DNA from: Verrucomicrobiota bacterium
GTDB lineage: Bacteria; Verrucomicrobiota; Verrucomicrobiia; Limisphaerales; JACRJZ01
NCBI GenBank assembly: GCA_016219875.1
Contig: JACRJZ010000068.1
Span: forward strand, 41,005-105,004
Direction: 5' to 3'
Length of the DNA stretch: 64,000 bases
Shown: positions 17,565 to 25,235 of the stretch, in pieces
How positions within the stretch are numbered: position 1 is the stretch's first letter
How the letters are laid out: each line of letters starts with the position of its first letter
Made by a program: the position numbers and the translations under genes
The notes under the pieces: generated by a model
Databases searched by the model: none
What the model saw: only the letters and a program-made list of their open reading frames with translations
Told to the model about the DNA's origin: nothing

Positions 17565-18545
17565 TTACTGGGACAAGGTCCGTTGCTTTGCGTCCACGAC
17601 GATTCTTTCCAGCCGATTTCGCTCGTCCTTTGCGTTAGTGAGGAACTGCTGAACTCTATGATGTAGATGTTCGTCGTAGAACTTTAGCTCCCACTGGTCA
17701 CCCAACTCGGACAATGCTCGTTGATACAATCCAATCAGAGTACCGGCGACCTCGGCAAGAACCTCGTCGCTAAGACAGCATTCTGGCCGAAGTTTTTTGT
17801 ACTCCGGTGTAATTCGCTCTGACAGTTTCTTTAAGGCTATTTCATCTGGGATTTTCGTGACCATCCCTTCAGGAACGACAATTTGCTCCCATACATGACG
17901 GAGCAGTCGTCCACGTTCCTCGGCGACCTCCAAAAAAGCTTCTGCTCCATCAAGGTCACCGGCACTGAATGCGTAAGCAGCAAGTTCCCGCATAAAGCTG
18001 GGGTCGCGGTAATTAAAATCGTAGGCCAACTTTACCGCGGCATAGGCGGCGGCGTGGTGTTTTGTAATGCGGTAATACTTTGCGACGATCAGGAAAAAGT
18101 GGTCGTCAAGTTGCGACGCTTCCGAAATCCCCGGCGTCATTCGGTAGCAAAAAACACCGGCGTCCAATGCAGCTATAATCCGGGCGAGATGCTGCAGTCC
18201 GATGACAATCTGGAATGGCCGCTCGAGAATATCAGAATACTCATCGGCGCTGATGTGTAATCGAATCGTCTCGAGAAATGCGTGAAACTCATCTATCAAG
18301 GAAGCGCCATCTTCGTAGCACACAAATACACAAAGACCGTGTGCCGGATCATTGTACACCATTGGAATTGCCACAACGCCGATAGAATTGCACTGCGCAC
18401 AGCGATGCGTATTAACCTCTCCATCGAGAAGTCTTTGTTTTGCATCTGGTTCGCAGGTGATTGAAATGTAAACCCGCACTTGGATTTCGGCTGGAGATTT
18501 GCACTGAGGGCAAGTGGCGTGAATCAAATTGGTTGGAGGATTCAT
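17565..18545 (-). CDS. CpXC-like zinc-ribbon N-terminal domain protein with long helical C-terminus
   Basis: ATCPQCKSPAEIQVRVYISITCEPDAKQRLLDGEVNTHRCAQCNSIGVVAIPMVYNDPAHGLCVFV (two CxxC); ATGA overlap with the upstream protease gene. Confidence 0.7.
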   Translation of the reverse strand: MNPPTNLIHATCPQCKSPAEIQVRVYISITCEPDAKQRLLDGEVNTHRCAQCNSIGVVAIPMVYNDPAHGLCVFVCYEDGASLIDEFHAFLETIRLHISADEYSDILERPFQIVIGLQHLARIIAALDAGVFCYRMTPGISEASQLDDHFFLIVAKYYRITKHHAAAYAAVKLAYDFNYRDPSFMRELAAYAFSAGDLDGAEAFLEVAEERGRLLRHVWEQIVVPEGMVTKIPDEIALKKLSERITPEYKKLRPECCLSDEVLAEVAGTLIGLYQRALSELGDQWELKFYDEHLHHRVQQFLTNAKDERNRLERIVVDAKQRTLSQ

Positions 18546-19585
18546 CTGCCACCTCGCTGTTCACGCGCTGCTTTAATGGCTGCGCGCAAAGACTGTGAGC
18601 TCTTAAGACGGAATCCAAAATCGAACGGTCCAATTGAGAGTTCCCTAACCTCTGTGTCGCCCAATCTTCTTACTGTAATAACTATTGTGAACGCGTATTT
18701 CCATCCATCATCGGATGTAAATTTTATCCGGAAGCCGTCAGTCTCCCCAGCCTGCAAAACGTGCGGAGCGTCTAGCAGCTCGTACGTGTCTTGGGCCGGC
18801 GTGAGATGAACGTTCAATTCATACTCCTGCACGATTGCCCCAGGCAGAAAATGATGAGGTTCAATGAGCGGTTCTCTACACTGAATCCTGACCGCAATAG
18901 AAGTGATCTTGGCAAACGAGCTCGCAGAATTCGTTACCGTGAACTTAAGCTCCGCGGGCGCACCCCAGTCAGGAGGTGGAAGTACCGTGCCGACATCTAC
19001 AATGCAATCGTCAGTAGCCTTTACGTCTCCTTGGGGACGAAACTCGGCGAGCGCCGTGACCGGAATTAGTAATGTCCTGTCAGGATCTGTTGCTACGATA
19101 AGCCCAGCAACGTGTTCATCCACGACAGCTGGGCTGCCGCTGAAGCCTGGCTGAATCGGGTGATCAAGCACACTTAAGTCATACTTCGGGGCATAGCCGC
19201 GAATGAACCGGACTAGGTGTTCAAGCTCGTACGTATCAGGGCTACTGAACCCATTCACCCCAACGCGTCTGCCTTCTGCCGCGGTGAAATGTGCCCAACG
19301 AAGAATGAACGGAGTAAGTGAGAACGAACTTGCACAGTCAAGCAGCGCAGCATCCCGTTTGGTGTGGGCCGTACATCTCGTCGCTTGTCTCTGCTCGCCC
19401 AGCCAATGGATGATAACTCTCGGAGTTCCATCAGAGTCAATGTGCTCCTTTACGACATGATGACATGTTAGGATGCGTTGCGAGCCAGTAAAAAAGCCGG
19501 TGCCCAAAAACTGGCCCTTATCGCTTCGTATTTGAACTACAGCGAGGCGCGGGTTCATTTCGAAGACTCGGTTGGATTCTTCCAC
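18542..19585 (-). CDS. Trypsin-like serine protease with C-terminal beta-rich domain
   Basis: GTGFFTGSQRILTCHHVV (His), KRDAALLDCASS (Asp), HPIQPGFSGSPAVVDEHVAGLIV (Ser). Confidence 0.82.
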   Translation of the reverse strand: MEESNRVFEMNPRLAVVQIRSDKGQFLGTGFFTGSQRILTCHHVVKEHIDSDGTPRVIIHWLGEQRQATRCTAHTKRDAALLDCASSFSLTPFILRWAHFTAAEGRRVGVNGFSSPDTYELEHLVRFIRGYAPKYDLSVLDHPIQPGFSGSPAVVDEHVAGLIVATDPDRTLLIPVTALAEFRPQGDVKATDDCIVDVGTVLPPPDWGAPAELKFTVTNSASSFAKITSIAVRIQCREPLIEPHHFLPGAIVQEYELNVHLTPAQDTYELLDAPHVLQAGETDGFRIKFTSDDGWKYAFTIVITVRRLGDTEVRELSIGPFDFGFRLKSSQSLRAAIKAAREQRGGR

Positions 19586-19902
19586 ATCGCTGACACCTTA
19601 AACGTTCCCTCTGTCGCTCCGCTCACGACCACTGGGATTGCAGCTTCACCTTTTAAGGCGACTGAAAACTCAACCGTGAGTTCATCGGGACGATTCGCTT
19701 GCACAAAACCAGCGAGCACAAATTTTACTGCTGCTTGGATGGTGCGTGCCATTGAACTGAAAACGTCCGTAAACTTACCTGTCGGACGGGCTCCGGGTGG
19801 CAAGTCCTGCCGTGAATCAAGTGTAGGTGCTAGTTGATCGTCCGTCGTTTCAACAAAAAACGTAAGCGCTTCATCGACCTGAACAGTTTTGATTGTTTTC
19901 AT
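19555..19902 (-). CDS. Trypco1-like (trypsin-co-occurring domain 1 / CU044_2847-like) small protein
   Basis: VQVDEALTFFVETTDDQ...FTDVFSSMARTIQAAVKFVLAGFVQANRPDELTVEFSVALKGEAAIPVVVSGATEGTFKVSAMWK; located directly upstream of a trypsin-like protease gene. Confidence 0.7.
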   Translation of the reverse strand: MKTIKTVQVDEALTFFVETTDDQLAPTLDSRQDLPPGARPTGKFTDVFSSMARTIQAAVKFVLAGFVQANRPDELTVEFSVALKGEAAIPVVVSGATEGTFKVSAMWKNPTESSK

Positions 19903-20210
19903 GTATTTTCGAGTTTTGATGGGTGAATCCGTGACCGCTGGTTTGTACTAGCTGGTGAAATGAAGCGGCGCTCCTGGTTCAGCGGGTCGCGAAACCGGAA
20001 CGTGCCAGCCTCCAACTGCGCCCAGTCCGACCCAAACGCCTGGGCCGACATGCCGGGCTGCGCAAATCCGAATTCCGAATTCCGAATTCCGAAATGGAAT
20101 GGCACCTTCAGCCCGTCCAGCCGCAACCGGTCCGCCAGCGGACGCACCACCGCCTTGTCCTTCGCGCTGTGGCTGAAGAAGACATCATAGGGGAAGGTCG
20201 CTTCGCTCAT
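19899..20210 (-). pseudogene. TIR domain protein, internally altered and C-terminally truncated
   Basis: MSEATFPYDVFFSHSAKDKAVVRPLADRLRLDGLKV then 7-bp-repeat-encoded FHFGIRNSEFGFAQPG then TIR-like MSAQAFGSDWAQLEAGTFRFRDPLNQERRFI, then unrelated PASTNQRSRIHPSKLENT. Confidence 0.75.
20064..20098. repeat. 7-bp tandem repeat within the TIR gene
   Basis: AAATCCG-AATTCCG-AATTCCG-AATTCCG-AAATGGA. Confidence 0.85.
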
Positions 20211-20314
20211 AGTTGTCGTCTGCGGCTTAGTTCCGGGAAGGCCCTGGCGCATGTCTGCCGAAACAGGTTTCTGCCGGATTCACCTTGTCTAGCTTGTGAT
20301 GGTGACGGGTCTGC

Positions 20315-20732
20315 CTACGACTTGGGCAGTTCGGGAACGCGTGGCTGTTGTTGTGTGAGCGGCTGCCGCTCTTGCCAGTGTATTGGCCGGTCCAGCGACA
20401 ACTTGAAAAGCTTGCGCGCGGGGGCGCTGGCCTCCTCCGTGTAAGGGTAGGCCCCAAGGAAACCAGACGTAATCCGTCACGCCGCCAAAGACCACGTTGG
20501 ATTGCTCCTGGGTGCCTGTGATGCTGACGCCGAGATCCTGCTCCATGCGCGAGGCCAGCGCGACGAGTTGGGTCGGTCCAAAGGGGCGACCGGCCAGTTC
20601 ATTTGCCAGCAAGAATAAGGTGGCGGGTCGGATTTCGCGACGCTTGGCGTTCATGCCGGCAAATTTCGCATTCAAGCCGCACCGCACCACACTCTGCTGC
20701 TCCAGGATTTCCTCGCGATGATTTCTCTTCAC
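20315..20732 (-). pseudogene. Hypothetical protein with apparent +1 frameshift near 20445
   Basis: MKRNHREEILEQQSVVRCGLNAKFAGMNAKRREIRPATLFLLANELAGRPFGPTQLVALASRMEQDLGVSITGTQEQSNVVFGGVTDYVWFPWG in one frame; AYPYTEEASAPARKLFKLSLDRPIHWQERQPLTQQQPRVPELPKS* in the next frame from the same point. Confidence 0.55.
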
Positions 20733-21082
20733 TTGCCTTCTGCCTTCGCCTTGCGCACGGGTTTCTTGCGCTCGCTCGAACGGGTGCCGCCAGCTTGCTC
20801 GTATTGGGTGCTATTTCCACCAAAATAGCCCTTGATGCCGCTGCGGCCTCGCGTAGCAAAGTCTTTCAGCCGCACCACAATCTCATCGCGTTGATTTCGC
20901 AAGGGCGTGATTTCTTGTTCCTTGCCGGCGATTTGCAGAACCAGCTTGTCCAAGTCACTGCAATCCTTCTCCACGCTCTCAACTGTGAAGTCTTTGAGCT
21001 TGAAGTCGGCATTCGCTTTACAGACGGCCAATACTTGCTGCGCATCGGCCACGATCACTTTGGGATTCGGTGTTCCTTTCAT
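20729..21082 (-). CDS. Hypothetical coiled-coil protein
   Basis: MKGTPNPKVIVADAQQVLAVCKANADFKLKDFTVESVEKDCSDLDKLVLQIAGKEQEITPLRNQRDEIVVRLKDF...; overlaps the downstream gene start by 4 bp. Confidence 0.6.
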   Translation of the reverse strand: MKGTPNPKVIVADAQQVLAVCKANADFKLKDFTVESVEKDCSDLDKLVLQIAGKEQEITPLRNQRDEIVVRLKDFATRGRSGIKGYFGGNSTQYEQAGGTRSSERKKPVRKAKAEGK

Positions 21083-21283
21083 GGGTTGGTTCCTTTGGTT
21101 GTGAGATGAGTATCAGGTTTCGTTGGGGCATGTCCTAATCTTAACGGGGTCTTCCCCATTCAAACTGGGGTGATGATGAAAATGATTGGGACGCAGATGA
21201 ATGTGATTGGGGCATTGGTAAAGTTGATTGGGGTGAGTTCCATGAGAAGAGGGGCTGGAATTGCGCATCCCGACTACCGCTTA

Positions 21284-21318
21284 TTTGCCTTTTGCCTTCT
21301 GCTTTATGCCTTTTTGAG
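21284..21318. repeat. Degenerate 7-bp tandem repeat
   Basis: TTTGCCT-TTTGCCT-TCTGCTT-TATGCCT-TTTTGAG. Confidence 0.75.
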
Positions 21319-21959
21319 TTCAGCCTCCTGGAAACTCGCCGGCACGACCTGAGAGCGTTCAAAAGGAATACACCACCCGTCGGCCCTTTCGGGTCAGGAT
21401 CTCCGTTCGCCCGCATGTTCCCTCTCCACCGCACCTGAACTTGGTCGCTTCGCTCCGCGCCCACTGATTATGATGACGCGAAGATCGGCGTGTTGACGGC
21501 AGGATGGAACAGAATCCTCTTGTGCCTGTCAATCAATTTCCCCTGCATTTTTTAAGATCCTGCAATCCTCGGCATATCGCAGAGCAGTGCTGGTTTAAGT
21601 GAACGCTGGGTCAGGGGATCCGGCCTACACTCTTGCCATGTAGGCCGTGTGCCCTCACACGGCGAGCGCCGAGAGCTTCACCAGCCCATCGCACTTGGAC
21701 GCAATCATTGACGAAGCCCAAGAAATCGTGAGCACTTGCTTGAAAACCGCCACGTGCGGTCATGCGGCCTACAGAACGGTTTTTGTGGGCCGGACCCATT
21801 GGCCCGATGTTTACTGGCAAATGCTGTTTCCTCCAGTTTGCGGACATCGTGATCCCTTGAACGAGAGAGGCACGTCCGGTCGAGAATAGCATCTTTCTCC
21901 AGACCGTCTTCGGGCACCGCCGGAGAGATCCCCCCCCAAAAAAAAGTTCATCACGTCGC

Positions 21960-21988
21960 TTGACAGCAATCTGCCAGGATGCTTTCTT
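21960..21988 (+). promoter_or_regulatory. Sigma70-like promoter candidate for the downstream ncRNA candidate
   Basis: TTGACA at 21960-21965, 17-bp spacer, weak -10 TTTCTT. Confidence 0.35.
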
Positions 21989-21992
21989 ACGC

Positions 21993-22168
21993 GCGGAATT
22001 CGCCGACAGATTTCGGGCAACGCGAAATTGTTCTTTGAGAAGCCCAAACAGATTTCGGCTTTGGTTTTTATACAGGCTGAAGCCGAGAATCCACCTAATC
22101 CCACTTGTATATCGAAATTCCCCGGGCCTCGACAGCCATCCCCTGGCTGAGAGGCCCGGTTTTTTTTT
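21993..22168 (+). ncRNA. Structured non-coding RNA candidate ending in an intrinsic terminator
   Basis: GGAATTCG (about 21994-22002) can pair with CGAAATTCC (22113-22121); GATTTCGGCTT (22051-22061) pairs with AAGCCGAGAATC (22080-22091) with one bulge; no convincing CDS on the + strand. Confidence 0.45.
22122..22168 (+). terminator. Rho-independent terminator
   Basis: CCGGGCCTC-GA-CAGCCA-TCCCC-TGGCTG-A-GAGGCCCGG followed by T9. Confidence 0.85.
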
Positions 22169-22216
22169 GCCCTGCTCCAACGTAAATACAGCAACCCCTG
22201 ATCCGTGTGCAGTGAC

Positions 22217-23023
22217 TCAACTCTTCGACGCTTCGCCCGACGTTCCGCCTTGGTTCAGCCGTTGCAGCACTTCCTGAGTCAGCACCTCGTAGGCGGCGGC
22301 CCCGGCACTGTACTTATCGTAGTGAATGATCGGTTGGCCGTGGCTGGGCGCCTCGGCCAGACGCGTCGTGCGCGGGATGACCGTGTCGAACACCGCGTCG
22401 CCGAAATGCTGGCGGACTTCGCTCACGACCTGATGCGACAAGTTCGTGCGTCCGTCGAACATGGTCATGACCACGCCCAGCAAATGCAGCTTTGGATTCA
22501 CGCCGGCATCGCGCAACTGCCCCACGATGCGGTGGATCGTCGAGATGCCTTCCAGTGCGTAATACTCGCATTGCAGCGGCACGATCAAGTGCTCCGCCGC
22601 CGCCAGAGCGTTCAAGGTCAGGACGCCCAGCGACGGCGCGCAGTCCATCACGATCACATCGTAACGCCCGGACTCCCGGATCGGCTGGAGACAATCCCTC
22701 ACGCGCGCCAAGTGGTTCTCCATGCGCGCCAACTCAAGGTCCGCCCCACACAAATCCACCTCGCTGGGGATGACATCAAGCCGCTCGAACTCCGTGTGCA
22801 GAATCTTGCCTTCCAACGCGCCATCGCCGAGCAACGGTTCGTAGGCGCTGGCGCCCGACGTTTTCTCCAAGCCCAGTCCGCTGGTCGCGTTGGCCTGTGA
22901 ATCCAAATCCAGCAGCAACACGCGCTGGCCCACGGACGCGAGGCACGCGGAGAGGTTCACGGCGGTCGTGGTTTTCCCCACCCCGCCTTTCTGGTTGGCG
23001 ATGGCGATGACTTTGGTCGGCAC
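22217..23023 (-). CDS. parA: ParA/Soj family ATPase
   Basis: KVIAIANQKGGVGKTTTAVNLSACLA; VLLLDLDSQANATSGLG; YDVIVMDCAPSLGVLTLNALAAAEHLIVPLQCEYYALEG. Confidence 0.93.
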   Translation of the reverse strand: MPTKVIAIANQKGGVGKTTTAVNLSACLASVGQRVLLLDLDSQANATSGLGLEKTSGASAYEPLLGDGALEGKILHTEFERLDVIPSEVDLCGADLELARMENHLARVRDCLQPIRESGRYDVIVMDCAPSLGVLTLNALAAAEHLIVPLQCEYYALEGISTIHRIVGQLRDAGVNPKLHLLGVVMTMFDGRTNLSHQVVSEVRQHFGDAVFDTVIPRTTRLAEAPSHGQPIIHYDKYSAGAAAYEVLTQEVLQRLNQGGTSGEASKS

Positions 23024-23087
23024 GCGGCTGATTTAAGGGGAGCGCCTCGCGAAGCGCAAGCCAGGGTTGGCCCCATCCCGAGGCGGC

Positions 23088-23909
23088 TCAGAAAAACGGA
23101 TTGGCCGCCCGTTCCTCCGCCACGGTGGTGACCGGGCCGTGGCCAGGGCAAAGCAACGTGTCGGTCGGCAGGGTGAAAATCTGTTCCCGCACCTTCTGTT
23201 TCAACAAATCGGTGGACACAAAACCCCGCGCCAGCGAACCGGCAAACAACGTGTCACCAATCATCGCCGCGTGCGGCGCGTCTTCGGGCCAATTCCCCAC
23301 GAGGTAAATCACCCCGTCCTCCGCGTGGCCGGGCACTTCGCGATTGGTGATGCGGAGACTGCCGAGATGCAGGCAGTCGTTGGGCCGATTTCGATGCTGC
23401 GGCAGCGCGGTTTTCGAGTTCGAGTGCAGCAGCAGCTTGGGAAACCGCTGCTGCAATGCCGCCATCGCGGCGACGTGATCCTCGTGGCTGTGCGTCACAA
23501 ACAGATGCTTGAGCTGAAGCTGGTTCTCCTCCACCTCTCTGATAATCGGGCCGGCGTCCCACCCTGTGTCGAACAGCGCGGCCTCGCGCGAAACCTCGTC
23601 CCACGCCAGAAAGCAATTCACGGTGTTGCCGCCGCGTTCGGTCGTGATCTGACGCAGCTCCCGCCACTGGCCCAAGTCCTGCCCACGGGGCCGCCAGCCA
23701 TTAGCGATGCCTTCCAGTTTGGCCGCGTTCAACCCGATCAGGGCCGCGAGTGCTGCCAGATTGGGCCGCCGGCTCGTCGCGCCCGACTGTTCCAGCGACT
23801 CCAGTTCCGTCGCCGCAATCCCAGCCGTCTGCGCCGCATCGGCCACGGAAACGCCCGCGGCACTGCGCGCTTTGCGGATGATGTCACCCAGGTGGTCTTC
23901 CAGATTCAT
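23088..23909 (-). CDS. MBL-fold metallo-hydrolase with N-terminal XRE-type HTH region
   Basis: MNLEDHLGDIIRKARSAAGVSVADAAQTAGIAATELESLEQSG (HTH_XRE-like) fused to LKHLFVTHSHEDHVAAMAAL...GDTLFAGSLARGF...DTLLCPGHGPVTTVAEE. Confidence 0.8.
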   Translation of the reverse strand: MNLEDHLGDIIRKARSAAGVSVADAAQTAGIAATELESLEQSGATSRRPNLAALAALIGLNAAKLEGIANGWRPRGQDLGQWRELRQITTERGGNTVNCFLAWDEVSREAALFDTGWDAGPIIREVEENQLQLKHLFVTHSHEDHVAAMAALQQRFPKLLLHSNSKTALPQHRNRPNDCLHLGSLRITNREVPGHAEDGVIYLVGNWPEDAPHAAMIGDTLFAGSLARGFVSTDLLKQKVREQIFTLPTDTLLCPGHGPVTTVAEERAANPFF

Positions 23910-23983
23910 GGGCGGCAAGATAGATGAAGAGGGCTGAGGGGCCAAATTGGATTTCGGTTCCTGCCGAACTGCTTCAACAACCG

Positions 23984-24063
23984 TCGCAGCCGACGTGAGG
24001 AGGCTCTGATTGAAGATCTGACTTCTGATCTTTGCATGGAGCCTCCTCACGTCGGCTGCGACG
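23984..24063. repeat. GTAGCAGCC palindromic element, copy with long spacer
   Basis: GTCGCAGCCGACGTGAGGAGGCTC...GGAGCCTCCTCACGTCGGCTGCGAC; right arm overlaps the 3' end of the glycerate kinase gene. Confidence 0.88.
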
Positions 24064-25225
24064 GGACTCTGCAATCGCCTTTGCCTTCATGCCTATGGCC
24101 TTGATCGTCCTGTCGGAATTCCCGCGCCGCCTTCTCGGCCAGCTCTTCCAGGCACGTCGCCGCCTCTGCGAAGGCCCGCTCACGCGTCACAAACTCAGGC
24201 ACCAAGGCGTAGGTCCTCTGAAAGTGTTGGCTGGCTTGCGCCGCATCCGCCACCACACCCGCCAGCCCCACACACGGAACACCTGCCGCGCGGCAGCGCG
24301 CCGCGAGTTCGCCCACGCCTTTGCCCATGAGCGTCGAGGCGTCGATGGCGCCTTCACCGGTGACCACGAGTTGTGCTTCGCGCAAACGGGCCTCCAGGCC
24401 GGTGCTCCGCGCGAACAAGCCAAAGCCCGATTCCAGACGCGCGTTGAGAAAACACCTCAGCCCGAAGCCCAGTCCGCCCGCCGCACCGGCGCCGGGTTCG
24501 CTCGCCGCGTCGAAATGGAGTTCCCGCCGCGCAACCTCCGCCAGTCGCCCAAGACATCGCTCGCAGAACTCGAAGTCTTCCGGACGAACGCCCTTCTGCG
24601 GGCCATAGACGCGCGTGCAGCCGGCCGGACCCAGCAACACATTCTGCACATCAACGGCGACGAGCACTTCCTCGAACCACCGCTCGCGCTCTGGAAAACT
24701 GAACTGCGACAAGGCGTGCAGTTCCGTCCACCGCTCGATCACCTGGCCGCGTTCGTTGAGGAAGACCCAGCCCAGCGCACGCGCCAAGCCGAAGCCGCCG
24801 TCGTTGGTCGCACTGCCGCCGAGGCCAACGAGACACCGCCGCGCGCCCGTGGCCATCGCCGCGCGAAACACGGCGCCCAGGCCGAAGGTGTCCAACTCGA
24901 ACGGGTGATAGCGCGCGGGCGGCAACATCGCCAGGCCATTGATCCGCGCCGCTTCGATGATCGCCGTGCGCGAAGCGGCTTCCCACCACCACTCGGCGTT
25001 GCACGTCCGATGGGCGGCATCGACCGTCAGCACCTTCCGCGGAACCGCGCCCAGTCCGGCGCTCACGAGTTCGCCAAAACCGTCGCCACCATCGCTGATC
25101 GGAAACACCGCGATCTCGTCGTCGGGCCGCGCTCGACGCCAGCCTCGCGCCATCGCGTCCGCCGCCGCGCGGGCCGTGAGCGTGCCTTTGAACTTGTCTG
25201 GAGCAATCAGAACCTTGAAGCCCAT
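24047..25225 (-). CDS. glxK: Glycerate kinase
   Basis: FKVLIAPDKFKGTLTARAAADAMARGWRRARPDDEIAVFPISDGGDGFGELV; CLVGLGGSATNDGGFGLARALGW; GAGAAGGLGFGLRCFL; VTGEGAIDASTLMGKGVGELA. Confidence 0.93.
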   Translation of the reverse strand: MGFKVLIAPDKFKGTLTARAAADAMARGWRRARPDDEIAVFPISDGGDGFGELVSAGLGAVPRKVLTVDAAHRTCNAEWWWEAASRTAIIEAARINGLAMLPPARYHPFELDTFGLGAVFRAAMATGARRCLVGLGGSATNDGGFGLARALGWVFLNERGQVIERWTELHALSQFSFPERERWFEEVLVAVDVQNVLLGPAGCTRVYGPQKGVRPEDFEFCERCLGRLAEVARRELHFDAASEPGAGAAGGLGFGLRCFLNARLESGFGLFARSTGLEARLREAQLVVTGEGAIDASTLMGKGVGELAARCRAAGVPCVGLAGVVADAAQASQHFQRTYALVPEFVTRERAFAEAATCLEELAEKAAREFRQDDQGHRHEGKGDCRVPSQPT

Positions 25226-25235
25226 GAGCGTCCTC

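Noticed and set aside
21622-21648. GGCCTACACTCTTGCCATGTAGGCC palindrome
   Set aside because: Eight-bp stem without other copies or context; could be chance in this region.
21931-21948. C8A8 homopolymer junction as a minus-strand terminator
   Set aside because: No stable hairpin precedes it on the minus strand; may be sequence error-prone homopolymers.
22217-23023. Complete parAB partition locus
   Set aside because: Only parA is visible; no ParB-like CDS or obvious parS array adjacent in the window.
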